Part shown: in pieces, positions 53,755 through 63,356 of the stretch
Position numbering within the stretch: position 1 is the stretch's first letter
Layout: each line of letters begins with the position of its first letter
Assembly: GCA_937921865.1 (NCBI GenBank)
Contig: CAKZWF010000021.1
Span: 1 to 64,000, forward strand
Direction of reading: 5' to 3'
Length of the DNA stretch: 64,000 nucleotides
Source of the DNA: an uncultured Pseudomonadales bacterium
Lineage (GTDB): Bacteria; Pseudomonadota; Gammaproteobacteria; Pseudomonadales; Azotimanducaceae
Notes under the pieces: model-generated
Database searches by the model: none
Seen by the model: the letters and a program-made list of their open reading frames with translations, nothing else
Told to the model about the DNA's origin: nothing
Position numbers and translations under genes: made by a program

Positions 53755-54676
53755 ATTTTCTCTCCCTACGGCACCGCGCAGAGAGTGACTGGTTCAGATC
53801 CAGATGACCTGATGCTTGTCTGAAGTTTTGCGATGTTTTCTTAGGTCACCCTAACTAATTGATTTAAATGGATATTAATAGTTCGTACGGCTCCGGCACA
53901 GCTTGCGCTGATTCCAGTCACCTGCCTTGAATAAACGTTGAATCAAGGGTTTCGCAGCCTTGGCTTCTCTTCGTATAGGCAATCACACGTCAACAACCTC
54001 GGCATCTCGATCGACAGCGCGCCAAGACCAATGCGGTTGAACACCGGTTCGTACTTTTCCAGCCTTGCCTTCCGCACAAATAGTCGAAGCGGTTTCCGTG
54101 ACCGAGGTTAGATCGAACTCTGCACTCAGCATGGGTTCCTGTAGATTCACGATCCGTCTCTCTCCCTGTTAAAGGACCCTCACTCGTGCTCCTGTTCAGA
54201 GTCCATGTGAAGCACTAATCCCGATCGCTGCTCTATTCGAATCTGTCGGGGAGCCAGCTTTCATTTTGCTGCTCCTTCGCCCAGGTGTTGATGGATTAGT
54301 TAACAAGTGTCTCTCGCGCCTCGTCGAAGCTGGACGTTGCGGCAATGCCGTCCTGCCAGAGAGGTCAGCTTCGGATAAACACGGGGAATCTTACAGTCGC
54401 CGGTTCCTCAGCACTGCGCCGACCAAAATCGGCAGAGAGTTCGACACCTCAGGCAAAGCAGCGACAGAACATTAAACCAATACAACGGAATCGGGCTTGA
54501 TTGTCCATTTGCGACCGTTGACCCACCCGCGTTAACCTCCGATACGGGGAGAGGGCAGTATCCGTCGGCGTATTAACGCGTTACCTACGCGATCCTCTTA
54601 AAAACATTCGGGTCTTTGCGATCGGCCGCGCGTCAATCGGATGGCTTGGGTGCTATGGGAAATGTAGGAGCTGAAT
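53755..54676. other. Long intergenic region with traces of decayed coding
   Basis: 922 bases, the largest gap in the window. On the minus strand between about 53940 and 54165 two overlapping frames give coherent stretches (LQEPMLSAEFDLTSVTETAS; RKARLEKYEPVFNRIGLGAL, SIEMPRL), consistent with a frameshifted, dead gene of unknown kind. The remainder shows no convincing frame or strong hairpin. Confidence 0.35.
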
Positions 54677-55432
54677 ATGAAATTTTTTGTCTCAACAATA
54701 TCGATGGGGTTGCTGTGTCTATCTGTTCACGTGAACGCAGCGGATACCGGCCGAGTAGCGGAACTGTTCTGGTGCACGTTCAATGACGACAAGGGCTGGT
54801 CAGAATTTGAACAGGTAAACAAATATTTCGGCGACCAGGTGAAAAAGGTCGGCGGGAAGGCCGACGATTTCGACGCCTATGTCTGGCAACCGTTTCGGGC
54901 AAACGTGGACTTCGACTATCTGTGGAATGGTTACTACGACAACTTGAGAGTTTGGGGGGAAGCTAGTCAAGCCTATCTTGATTCAGCTGAAGGAGCCGAA
55001 GCTGACGATCGATGGGAAGAACTTGAGACCTGCGGTTCAGCACTGGCGAACGTAGAGATGATCTTTGACTCTCCCGACTATCCCGTCGCCGACAGCACCA
55101 GCAAAAAAGGCATGCTGGAGTCGTTTCGCTGCAAGCTGCAACCTGGCAAGACTTTGGCGGACGTCAACGCGGTCATAAAGGACTGGCACAAGCACATCAA
55201 CGCGCTAGGCATACCAATGGATGTTTACATGCGCACACCACTTGTCAGTGGCAATGATGAGATCACGCACACTTACTTTGCGGTACATGAAAATGCTGCC
55301 GCATACGGTAGGAACGTGTCAGCGTATCAGACCCATCCGGGCACAGCGGCCATCGACAAAAAGCTCTCGGAAGTGCAGACCTGCACAAATGCCCTGTGGC
55401 AGAGCTGGCAGGTTTTCGAAGGAAACAACTAG
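54677..55432 (+). CDS. Secreted paralogue with two cysteine-containing repeats
   Basis: 251 residues, signal peptide ending VHVNAAD. Same layout as the 49969 gene: repeat 1 starts VAELFWCTFNDDKGWSEFEQ and ends ELETCGSAL; repeat 2 starts MLESFRCKLQPGKTLADVNA and ends VQTCTNALW. The second repeats of the two proteins are the most alike (ESFRCKLxPGKTLAD). Repeat 1 of both contains VWQP(M/F)R. Role unknown. It is followed by the TIR protein gene after 149 bases on the same strand. Confidence 0.75.
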   Translation: MKFFVSTISMGLLCLSVHVNAADTGRVAELFWCTFNDDKGWSEFEQVNKYFGDQVKKVGGKADDFDAYVWQPFRANVDFDYLWNGYYDNLRVWGEASQAYLDSAEGAEADDRWEELETCGSALANVEMIFDSPDYPVADSTSKKGMLESFRCKLQPGKTLADVNAVIKDWHKHINALGIPMDVYMRTPLVSGNDEITHTYFAVHENAAAYGRNVSAYQTHPGTAAIDKKLSEVQTCTNALWQSWQVFEGNN

Positions 55433-55581
55433 CAGACCTCTATTCAATCGACAGCGGCCTGGGATCCTCAGGTCGCCGCGATATCGCTCGTCAATACAGG
55501 TGCGACGGCAGTTGCGTATAGCCTATGGTAGGTATAACTTCTGCGGGGCCTTCCGAAAAAGCGAACACTAGGAGACGGGTA

Positions 55582-57630
55582 ATGGAAAAGCCCTTTCCAG
55601 CTTATCGCGGAGATCAACCCTATCTTTTTGTGTGTTATGCGCACGCAGATGCAGCCCACGTTTATCCGGAATTGAAATGGCTGCGCCAGCAGCAACTCAA
55701 CATCTGGTATGACGAAGGCATATCCGGTGGAAAAATCTGGCGCGCAGAAATCGGTAACGCGATAAAGGGTGCGCACAAGGTTCTGTTCTATATTTCCAGC
55801 GCCTCACTCAAATCAGATCACTGCAGTCGAGAGCTCAACTTTGCTCTGGACCAACGCAAAGAAATCATTCCGGTTTATCTTGAAGATGTCGAGCTGACTA
55901 CAGATCTGCAGGTTGGCCTCAGCAGGGTTCAGGCACTGCACCGGGATGGCCGCTACAAGAGTCATCTCCTTAATGCGCTCCAGCCAAAAGCTACGATTGA
56001 GATCGCTGATTCACTAAGAACGCCAGAGCAACCTCGTCGGTCAGCAAAGTCGCTGCTGTATGGACTGGTTGCAACGGTTGCCGCGGGAACCGGACTATTG
56101 TGGTTGTCCATCGACAACTCATCGTCCAACGATGGCGCGGCCGCAAGCCCGATTACCCTTATCGTTCGACCATTTTCAGACAACCTCGATACCAGCACCG
56201 GTCTTGAATACGAACTGCAGCGTCGACTGCTCACCAGCCCGGGTTTGGCAGTTCGCGTGAGCGCTGAACCGGCCGTCGACGCCGACTATGTATTGAACGG
56301 ACAGACACTTGGCAATGTGCTGTCACTTTCGCTTGAGGACAAAGACGGTCAGACCACAAAACTACCGAGTATAGATCTCACCGAGAATCTTGAAACCATG
56401 GCTACTGCGTTGTCCCAGGATGTGCTGACCCACCTGGGGCGACCGACTGACACCGGCGTATTGAACTCCGATATACAGCCTGCAGCGTTCCGACAATATC
56501 TTTCGGCGACCGCGATATTGCGCAGTGGCAGCTTACTCGAATCGCTTAACAACGCAGTGGCGGGCTATCAGGAAGTTCTCAACCTGGAACCAAGGTTTGC
56601 GCCCGCCCACTCAGGCCTCTGCAGCACTTATCTCAAAATCTACTCACAAAATCAGGACGTGGAATACTTCGAACTTGCCGAGCAACACTGCCATCGAGCA
56701 TTGACGCTGGACGAACACGACAGCAACGTGCACGTCGCGCTGGCTATGCTCTATCGGGAATCCGGCCAATTCTCCAAAGCGATTGACCGATACCATCAGG
56801 CGTTAAAAATCTCCGCGTACTCGACTGATGCGATGCGCGGTCTCGGAATTACCCTGATGCGTACCGGCGTCGAAGAAGAAGCAGAGTCGCTTCTGAATCA
56901 AGCCCTGACACTGGAGCCCAACTACTGGGAAAACTACGAAGCTCTCGGAATACTGCAATTTCAAACGGGACGATACGAGCAGGCAGCGGAAACGTTTCAG
57001 GCTGCTCACGCACTGGCGCCTGACGAAACCGGGATAGCCAACAACATCGGCGCAGCTTTTTACCTCGCGGGCAACTTTAATCGCGCCATTGAATTCTGGG
57101 AACAGGCGGTGGCTGCAGGGCCGAGTGTCGTCACCTATTCCAATCTCGGCTCGGCGTTCTTTTTTCTACGCGATTTTGATGCGGCTTTTGACATGTACGT
57201 CAAAGCAAAAGATCTGGCACCGACTGACCACCGACTGTGGGGTCACATTGGAGATGTACTTTTGGCTAGCGGCAACGCTAATCCGACCCTCTATTTCCAG
57301 AAAGCGGTACAACTGGCGAAGCAGCAGCTCATAATCAATCCGAAAGACGCCTCAACAATCGCAAACCTGGGCGCTTATTACGCCGCGCTTGGAGACCCGG
57401 AACGTGCCAATGAGCAGATCCGGCTCGCCAGCGGTCTTGAGCCGAAAAATATCGATGTTGCTTACGATCGCGCTATCACGCTGGCGAGATTGGGCGATGC
57501 CGAGGCAACCGATCAGGCTCTGGCCGCACTTCAGGCGCTTGGTTATTCACGCGAGCTGATCGAGAAAGATTCAAATTTCGATGTTGTCAACAACAAAACT
57601 GCAAACAACCAAGGAGCAGACAGTGATTAA
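55582..57630 (+). CDS. TIR-domain membrane protein with periplasmic TPRs
   Basis: 682 residues. The N-terminal TIR domain (about 11-130) reads PYLFVCYAHADAAHVYPEL, LNIWYDEGISGGKIWRAEIG and SDHCSRELNFAL, where Glu84 is at the position of the catalytic glutamate of TIR NADases. A membrane helix (about 157-177) separates it from a TolB/FlgO-like segment (ITLIVRPFSDNLDTSTGLE, ADYVLNGQTLG) and roughly ten TPR-like units to the C-terminus. ATG 55582 has AGGAG seven bases upstream. The topology suggests periplasmic TPRs sensing something and a cytoplasmic TIR as output. The lipoprotein gene overlaps its end by eight bases. Confidence 0.88.
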   Translation: MEKPFPAYRGDQPYLFVCYAHADAAHVYPELKWLRQQQLNIWYDEGISGGKIWRAEIGNAIKGAHKVLFYISSASLKSDHCSRELNFALDQRKEIIPVYLEDVELTTDLQVGLSRVQALHRDGRYKSHLLNALQPKATIEIADSLRTPEQPRRSAKSLLYGLVATVAAGTGLLWLSIDNSSSNDGAAASPITLIVRPFSDNLDTSTGLEYELQRRLLTSPGLAVRVSAEPAVDADYVLNGQTLGNVLSLSLEDKDGQTTKLPSIDLTENLETMATALSQDVLTHLGRPTDTGVLNSDIQPAAFRQYLSATAILRSGSLLESLNNAVAGYQEVLNLEPRFAPAHSGLCSTYLKIYSQNQDVEYFELAEQHCHRALTLDEHDSNVHVALAMLYRESGQFSKAIDRYHQALKISAYSTDAMRGLGITLMRTGVEEEAESLLNQALTLEPNYWENYEALGILQFQTGRYEQAAETFQAAHALAPDETGIANNIGAAFYLAGNFNRAIEFWEQAVAAGPSVVTYSNLGSAFFFLRDFDAAFDMYVKAKDLAPTDHRLWGHIGDVLLASGNANPTLYFQKAVQLAKQQLIINPKDASTIANLGAYYAALGDPERANEQIRLASGLEPKNIDVAYDRAITLARLGDAEATDQALAALQALGYSRELIEKDSNFDVVNNKTANNQGADSD

Positions 57631-58105
57631 ACAGAGAAATACCGGTTTTCTGATTGCGGCGGTGATGTTCCTCGCCGCCAGTTGCGCGACTGATCAAAAG
57701 ACGGCGCTGCTGGTACCCAATTCGACTGTTATTGAAGTGTTCAAAAATGACTGCAATGAGTCAGCCCCGATCGTTACCCAGACGACAGACCGGACCTGCG
57801 CAGGCACGCTGCCAGCGGATCCACCTAACATCGCCTGTCAGTCTTTGAACGAGAACACCTCTGCAGCCCACAGGATCTACTGGGAGTCGGATGATGGACC
57901 GTTCACACTGGAATTTCCCGACGGCACTCCGTTCAGGGACGTGAGCGGGACGAAATGCCAACCCGGCACCGCCAAGGATAACTTCAGATGCATCATGGCA
58001 TCACCGAATGTGCCGGGGATCAAACCAATGTACAAGTACGATGTCGTATTCGAGGATGATAACAACGAAAACTGCCGACTGGATCCGCATATTCTGTTGA
58101 GATGA
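57623..58105 (+). CDS. Lipoprotein coupled to the TIR protein
   Basis: 160 residues, start GTG 57623 with AAGGAG six bases upstream, inside the end of the TIR gene. Lipobox LAASC gives a lipidated Cys. The mature part has six to seven cysteines (NDCNES, RTCAGT, IACQS, TKCQPG, FRCIM, ENCRLD), suggesting a disulfide-stabilised periplasmic fold; VVFEDDNNENCRLDPHI ends the protein. Unknown family. Overlap with the TIR gene implies they act together, perhaps as a periplasmic ligand or partner of the TPR domain. Confidence 0.78.
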   Translation: MIKQRNTGFLIAAVMFLAASCATDQKTALLVPNSTVIEVFKNDCNESAPIVTQTTDRTCAGTLPADPPNIACQSLNENTSAAHRIYWESDDGPFTLEFPDGTPFRDVSGTKCQPGTAKDNFRCIMASPNVPGIKPMYKYDVVFEDDNNENCRLDPHILLR

Positions 58106-58275
58106 CGGGATCGCCATACCGACAGGGAAGCATCGCGGATGTCAGAGTCGGCATTTTCGATCTTAGCTACTCAGAGAGCCTGATGATGGGTACCGATTCC
58201 ATCAGTCTCGGTGGTACGGATCTCAGCGATTCTTCTCTGTATGAGCTGGTGTGCGTTCCGATTTCTGTTCAATGA
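58102..58275 (+). CDS. Possible small ORF after the lipoprotein
   Basis: 57 codons starting at an ATG that overlaps the lipoprotein stop by four bases. The product (ending SDSSLYELVCVPISVQ) is soluble, without signal or known family. The ATGA overlap is the main support; it may also be chance. Confidence 0.3.
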   Translation: MTGSPYRQGSIADVRVGIFDLSYSESLMMGTDSISLGGTDLSDSSLYELVCVPISVQ

Positions 58276-58372
58276 CAGCAGATCTCGATCCTCCAGTACG
58301 CGACCCTTCTTCCCGCCTTTCTCAGCCAACATTTTGCTATTCTAGCGAGCAAAGATTGGATGACGTTTTCAC

Positions 58373-59113
58373 ATGTCTCTCGCTCACAAGTTCAGATTCT
58401 ACTTTTCGTTTCGTTCGCCATTTGCTGGTATCGCCTTCTACCGACTGCGTCGCTCGGCCCTTTTCAAGGATTTCGCTATCGAAGTGATTCCGGTCTGGCC
58501 TGAGAACATTTTTGGCGGCCATATGGACAACCCGACAGACAACCTATTCAAGTTGGCATATGTCTTCGCGGACGCTGCTCGGCAGGCGGAAGACGCCGGG
58601 CTTTCTGCCACCTTCCTTAGAAATGTAGCAAAAAATATCGAGCTACCGAAGGATGTGGATTACTCCAAAGAGAAAGTGGGCTTGAATATGCCACCGGAAC
58701 CCTGGGGTATCACTCATCATGCGTTTCTCTATGCCCAGGAACAGGGAAAAGGCTGGGAATTCGGAGATGCAGTCTTTGCGCGTCGATTTGATTTCGATGG
58801 AAAAGGCAGCCGGGATGTCATGGACCCCGAGGTACTTGGTGTAATCGCCAGTCAGGTCGGCCTGGATGTGGCCGATGTTCAGAATGCCTACACTTCAGGG
58901 CGCTATGGCAAAGCCCAGGCTGAATTGACCACGATGAGCGAAACAGATGGAGTGTTTGGGGTTCCATTCTTCACGTTTGACCGTGGTGTTGGTAGAGAAA
59001 GCTTCTGGGGTAACGATCGCCTGCCTGACCTGTATAAGACAATGACCGGTGCCGATGCTGCTCCGTCGATAACGGCAGACAATCTGACTGAAGTTCAGCC
59101 CGCTAGAAAATAG
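58373..59113 (+). CDS. DsbA-like family protein (2-hydroxychromene-2-carboxylate isomerase type)
   Basis: 246 residues of the DSBA/GSTK-type thioredoxin fold. The FYFSFRSPFAGIAFYRL start has Ser in place of the DsbA CxxC, as in GST-kappa and HCCA isomerases. The C-terminal TDGVFGVPFFTFDRGVGRESFWGNDRLPDL is the thioredoxin cis-proline and helix region. Glutathione-dependent isomerase or transferase activity is likely; the natural substrate is not given by the context. No signal peptide. Confidence 0.88.
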   Translation: MSLAHKFRFYFSFRSPFAGIAFYRLRRSALFKDFAIEVIPVWPENIFGGHMDNPTDNLFKLAYVFADAARQAEDAGLSATFLRNVAKNIELPKDVDYSKEKVGLNMPPEPWGITHHAFLYAQEQGKGWEFGDAVFARRFDFDGKGSRDVMDPEVLGVIASQVGLDVADVQNAYTSGRYGKAQAELTTMSETDGVFGVPFFTFDRGVGRESFWGNDRLPDLYKTMTGADAAPSITADNLTEVQPARK

Positions 59114-59142
59114 CAGGCCAGTGTTCGATCTAAATCCCGCAA

Positions 59143-60576
59143 TCAGTCAGCGGTAGCAGGAGGCACTGCAGATACAGCGGCAAGATTATTCTCATGCCGT
59201 GCTTTATCGATCGCGTAGTACCGCAGTGCGTACCAGGAGAACATATAGAGCGCTAGAAATACCGGTAGATACACCAGTACCAGCGTAGTCACGGCGCCCT
59301 CATCCACCTCTCCGGGTTTTGCCTGATCAGGAAAATCTGCGGCCCACAAGACAACGCCGGCCAGCATGACCCCAAGTCCGGAAACAGCCTTCTTTGCAAA
59401 ATTGCGAGCAGCAAATATGAGTCCTTCATCACGTCTGCCAGCACTCTCAGCGCTACGGTCTTCAACAACATCAGCATTCATAGACGCAAAAATAATCTGC
59501 ATCGTGATGATGGCCGTTGTCTCGACAAGGTAGTTAAGCATGAGAAGAGGCAAATAGATCATGCTTTCTCGTGGCGGGAACACACCAGCAAACGAAGCAA
59601 GATAGACCAGAGGTAAAAATGCTATCGCGAAGATATAGGCATACATTGCCGCCTCTTTCTTGCCAAAGCGCTGCGCCAGGCGGGGAGCCAGGGCGAAAGA
59701 AACCGGCACAGCCACAAGTCCGAGCAGCGGGATGTAACCAATTTCGGTCGAGTTCAACAGCCAGAAGAACGTGGTCAGATAGATAGAAAGGGCTTGTGAC
59801 ATACCAGCCGCAGCACCAAAAAACAGTGCAGACACAAACACCGCCAGAAAAGACCGGTTTTTGAACATGGCTGTTAAGTGCTTGAACAGCGCTTTGAGAT
59901 CTTTCGAAGAGTCTGGTTGCGGCTGAGAAAAGTGTTTGATGTGACGATGCGTTCCCACGGATGAAAATATCATCGCGAAGAACATCGCTACGCTCCCGAC
60001 CAGTCCGATCAATTGATAGCCATTAGGCCCCGTTTGCCCCGCAGGATCTGAGGGCAGCAGCACCATAAAAGTCAGCACCGCCATCACCAATCCACCCAGC
60101 CAGCCGAATAAATACCGAAATGCCATCAGTCCGGTACGGTCTTCATAGTTTTTGGTGAGCTCTGGCCCTTGGGCTGCATTAGGGACTTCAAAAAAGGTCA
60201 GGAAACTGCGGACCAGCACAGCCAGCACTAAAAGATAGGCGAACAGGTTTGTTTGCGTATCTAAGGTGAACTCTGGCGGGTTCCACAGAAAGTAAAAGGT
60301 GACCGCAACTGGCAAAGCGGCCGCGTACATGAAGGGATGCCTTCGCCCCCAGGATGATCGCCAATTATCAGAGAGATGCCCTACGGCAAGATCTGAAACA
60401 GCGTCAATGAAGACCGCCAAGGCAAGAGCCAGCCCCGCCAGATACGCCTCAAGGCCGAGAACCTGGTTATAGTAAATCAAAAGGAAATAGTTAAACGCCG
60501 CGTCCTTGACACCGAACGCAGTAGCTCCAGAGCCATAATAAAATTTGGTCGATAGTGTGGCTACAGGTGTTGTCAT
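59143..60576 (-). CDS. GPH-type sugar:cation symporter
   Basis: MFS-related glycoside-pentoside-hexuronide carrier, 477 residues with twelve predicted helices. Conserved features: FNYFLLIYYNQVLGL, the AVFIDAVSDLAVGHLSDNWRS motif after helix 2, and RHPFMYAAALPVAVTFYFLW. The RDEGLIFAARNFAKKAVSGLG helix 8-9 segment is also typical of the family. ATG 60576 used. Cargo unknown; no sugar enzyme is adjacent. Confidence 0.9.
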   Translation of the reverse strand: MTTPVATLSTKFYYGSGATAFGVKDAAFNYFLLIYYNQVLGLEAYLAGLALALAVFIDAVSDLAVGHLSDNWRSSWGRRHPFMYAAALPVAVTFYFLWNPPEFTLDTQTNLFAYLLVLAVLVRSFLTFFEVPNAAQGPELTKNYEDRTGLMAFRYLFGWLGGLVMAVLTFMVLLPSDPAGQTGPNGYQLIGLVGSVAMFFAMIFSSVGTHRHIKHFSQPQPDSSKDLKALFKHLTAMFKNRSFLAVFVSALFFGAAAGMSQALSIYLTTFFWLLNSTEIGYIPLLGLVAVPVSFALAPRLAQRFGKKEAAMYAYIFAIAFLPLVYLASFAGVFPPRESMIYLPLLMLNYLVETTAIITMQIIFASMNADVVEDRSAESAGRRDEGLIFAARNFAKKAVSGLGVMLAGVVLWAADFPDQAKPGEVDEGAVTTLVLVYLPVFLALYMFSWYALRYYAIDKARHENNLAAVSAVPPATAD

Positions 60577-60876
60577 CGCTGGGCTCTTCGCATCGTTCTT
60601 TTAGCTTCCACAGGAGATTGTACCCTGCAACGCTGCGCTCACGCCTGATTGATCGGCTGAACTGATAGAGTGTGATTCGGTGGCAGGTCAGACGGCCCCG
60701 GATCCAGATCGGTAGCGCAGTTGGCATGCCTTGATCGACTCCGATTTCAGCTTGCTCTGATCATGCAGTCGCCTTGCGCTTACCGCGAACATCTCTGGAG
60801 AATTCGGGCACAGCCGATTTAGCGAAAGGCGCGTGGCGTCTTTCCACGGGTCCGTGTATAACAGTTCAGCGCACAA
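60577..60876. other. Divergent promoter region between two carriers
   Basis: Exactly 300 bases between two divergently transcribed carrier genes. No regulator, hairpin or small frame of note was seen; both promoters presumably lie here. Confidence 0.5.
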
Positions 60877-62202
60877 ATGTGCGTACGTCCAAATAAATTC
60901 GGAAGAACATTGCCTGAAGCACAACAAGTCCTGATCAGCGACTCCGTAAAGCGCTACACGCTCAGCGTGCTGGTCGTTGTCTACACATTTAACTTTATCG
61001 ATCGACAGATACTCTCGATCCTCATCGAACCGATCAAAGCAGATCTGGGCATCTCGGATTTCGGCATGGGATTGCTATCCGGCACAGCCTTCGCTGTGTT
61101 TTACGCCACGCTGGGAATGCCGCTGGCGCTCGTTGCCGACCGCTGGAACCGACGCAACCTGATTGGCCTGTCTCTGGCGGTCTGGAGTGGCATGACGGCG
61201 CTATCGGGTCTCGCCATGAATTTCTGGCAACTGGCAGCAGCGCGTATCGGCGTCGGTATCGGTGAAGCGGGATGCAGCCCATCCGCCCATTCGATGCTTT
61301 CTGATCTCTACCCCGCCAAAGAGCGAGCAACGGCTCTGGGCATCTATTCGCTCGGCATACCGATCGGAATCATGTTCGGCCTGTTTGCCGGTGGTGCCAT
61401 CGCCGATGCATTTGGCTGGCGCACAGCATTTTTTATAGTCGGCATCCCCGGCCTGCTGCTGTCGGTAGTCGTCTTCCTCACCGTGAAGGAGCCACCGCGA
61501 GGACATGCAGACGGTCAAACACACGTTGATCCTGACCAGAAGAACCCAACCATCATCGAAGTGTTCCGGCACCTTGTCGCGCGCCGCTCATTTGTGCATC
61601 TGGCCGTTGGTGGTGGCCTGACAGCATTCGTTGGCTACGGCCTCATTACCTGGGCGCCGACCTTTTTTGTCCGCACTCACAACATGAGCCTGACTGAAGC
61701 AGGATTCTGGCTTGGACTGGTGCTCGGCATTCCCGGCGGACTGGGGATCGTTGCAGGCGGATGGATTTCGGATCGTTTTGGTGCGAGGGACACCCGCTGG
61801 TATCTATGGGTCGTGGCAGTCGCGCTGGTTGCCGTAGTTCCGTTCGGCGCTGCAGCTTTTCTGGTTGATGCCTGGTGGCTGTCGCTGTTACTGCTATGCA
61901 TACCAGTGATGCTCGGCAACTTCTATCAGGGCACAACATTTGCTCAGACGCAGGGGCTTGCGCCAATACGCATGCGTGCCGTTGCAGCCGCTGTGCTGTT
62001 GTTCATTTTGAACTTTATCGGCTTCGTGTTTGGTCCACCGGCAGTGGGCATCCTTTCCGATCTGCTAGTGGGCACCTTTCAGAACGATGCTTTACGCTAC
62101 AGTCTCTTCACCTGGGGATTTGTCAATTTGTGGGCTGCATTTCATTACTGGCGTGCAGGATCTCATCTGCCTGGTGATCTGGCGCGAGCCAAAAATGAGT
62201 AG
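60877..62202 (+). CDS. MFS transporter, spinster-like
   Basis: About 441 residues and twelve helices. The first loop has the MFS motif GMPLALVADRWNRRNLIG; FNFIDRQILSILIEPIKADL and GIGEAGCSPSAHSMLSDLYP are typical of the spinster-type group. The start is uncertain: ATG 60877 has no clear ribosome-binding site, while TTG 60910 has GGAAG four bases upstream. Substrate unknown. Confidence 0.88.
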   Translation: MCVRPNKFGRTLPEAQQVLISDSVKRYTLSVLVVVYTFNFIDRQILSILIEPIKADLGISDFGMGLLSGTAFAVFYATLGMPLALVADRWNRRNLIGLSLAVWSGMTALSGLAMNFWQLAAARIGVGIGEAGCSPSAHSMLSDLYPAKERATALGIYSLGIPIGIMFGLFAGGAIADAFGWRTAFFIVGIPGLLLSVVVFLTVKEPPRGHADGQTHVDPDQKNPTIIEVFRHLVARRSFVHLAVGGGLTAFVGYGLITWAPTFFVRTHNMSLTEAGFWLGLVLGIPGGLGIVAGGWISDRFGARDTRWYLWVVAVALVAVVPFGAAAFLVDAWWLSLLLLCIPVMLGNFYQGTTFAQTQGLAPIRMRAVAAAVLLFILNFIGFVFGPPAVGILSDLLVGTFQNDALRYSLFTWGFVNLWAAFHYWRAGSHLPGDLARAKNE

Positions 62203-62279
62203 TGAAACGGCTGTTTGGCATCTGCGGAACTGCCGGGGCTCAATCCAGCTACCGGTTAGTACAATCGCCTCGTCAATAG

Positions 62280-62771
62280 CTACGAAACGTCTTCGTCACT
62301 CTGCACGTCGCTTGCACCGCGATACTTGATCTGCAAACCGGTCAGAAAATTACGCAGGATCTGATCTTTGCAATCACGGTAGTGTTTGTGATCTGGTCGT
62401 CGAAAAAACGCAGAAAGCTCATGGGCGCTGATGTTGAGATCAGCCAACGCCAGAATTGAGAGAACTTCTTCGGCCTGCAGATTGAACGCGATCTTCAGTT
62501 TTCTGAACACCATATTGTTGTTCAGGCTTTTTTCCGGCCTGGGTTGCGGACCATCCTTCTTGCCACGCCTTTGATTGATCAGACCATTGAGGAAGGTCGC
62601 GAACATCACATCACTACATTCTCTGTAGCCTGGTTCATCGTCTTTTTTCAGCCAATCGATAACCTGCGTTCTGGTGACATACTGCCCAGCCTCCGCGAAC
62701 AACGCGATGACCTCCTTGTCAGTCAGATCGAGTATGTAGCGCACTCGGCGCAGACAATCATTCGCTTTCAC
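62280..62771 (-). CDS. DUF1456 (YehS-like) protein
   Basis: 163 residues, two copies of the DUF1456 repeat: LRRVRYILDLTDKEVIALFA, then VFRKLKIAFNLQAEEVLSIL. Each has a following CSDVMFATFLNGL or CKDQILRNFLTGL segment. GTG 62771 overlaps the stop of the S4-domain gene (GTGA), so the two are translationally coupled. Unknown function; E. coli YehS belongs here. Confidence 0.9.
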   Translation of the reverse strand: MKANDCLRRVRYILDLTDKEVIALFAEAGQYVTRTQVIDWLKKDDEPGYRECSDVMFATFLNGLINQRRGKKDGPQPRPEKSLNNNMVFRKLKIAFNLQAEEVLSILALADLNISAHELSAFFRRPDHKHYRDCKDQILRNFLTGLQIKYRGASDVQSDEDVS

Positions 62772-63139
62772 TTTTTATCAACTTCAACTGCTGGTGAGTT
62801 GTCGTTTGTCGCTTCATTGACCTGCTTCTTTGCAGGAGTTTCGACTTCAGTTGCCGGAGGGAATATCTCGGCGGCAATGGCTGATGCGAGCTTGATGCAT
62901 ATTGTTTCGTTGTTGAACTCAATCGTATCGCCCGCAACAATTTTCTTACGCTTCTGGGTCTCGATCTTCCCGTTTACCAACACCTGACCAGCCGCAACAA
63001 CCCCCTTCGCCTGACCACCGCTGGCGGCCATGCCCTCGAACTTAAGAATTTTATATAGCTCGACAGGCTCTCTGGATATTTCAACTATACGACTATCAGC
63101 CGAAACAGTTTTGTCTGGTTGGTTGGCAGTTACGGTCAT
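62768..63139 (-). CDS. S4 RNA-binding domain protein
   Basis: About 123 residues. The S4 (YbcJ-type) part reads EPVELYKILKFEGMAASGGQAK, VLVNGKIETQKRKKIVAGDTIEF. A short acidic/alanine-rich tail follows. ATG 63139 is used because upstream in-frame residues to 63277 do not look coding. Coupled with DUF1456; such pairs are found in proteobacteria. Likely binds structured RNA or ribosomes. Confidence 0.85.
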   Translation of the reverse strand: MTVTANQPDKTVSADSRIVEISREPVELYKILKFEGMAASGGQAKGVVAAGQVLVNGKIETQKRKKIVAGDTIEFNNETICIKLASAIAAEIFPPATEVETPAKKQVNEATNDNSPAVEVDKK

Positions 63140-63356
63140 TGGTTTAAACCTGTTATAAATATTGTAGCGTCGAGGCTCGCTGAGCATGCCTTTTCCGCCG
63201 GGCTGCGAACACCGGCCAGTGCTGAAGCCGAAACTGGTAGGACTTTTAGAGGATCTTACCCTACCAATATCCTTCAAGTACGCCCAGTGCTCAACGTTCC
63301 ATCAACTCCAAAGAACCATTCAGGTGGATCTGCAGGTATGCCAGCGCGATCATAAA

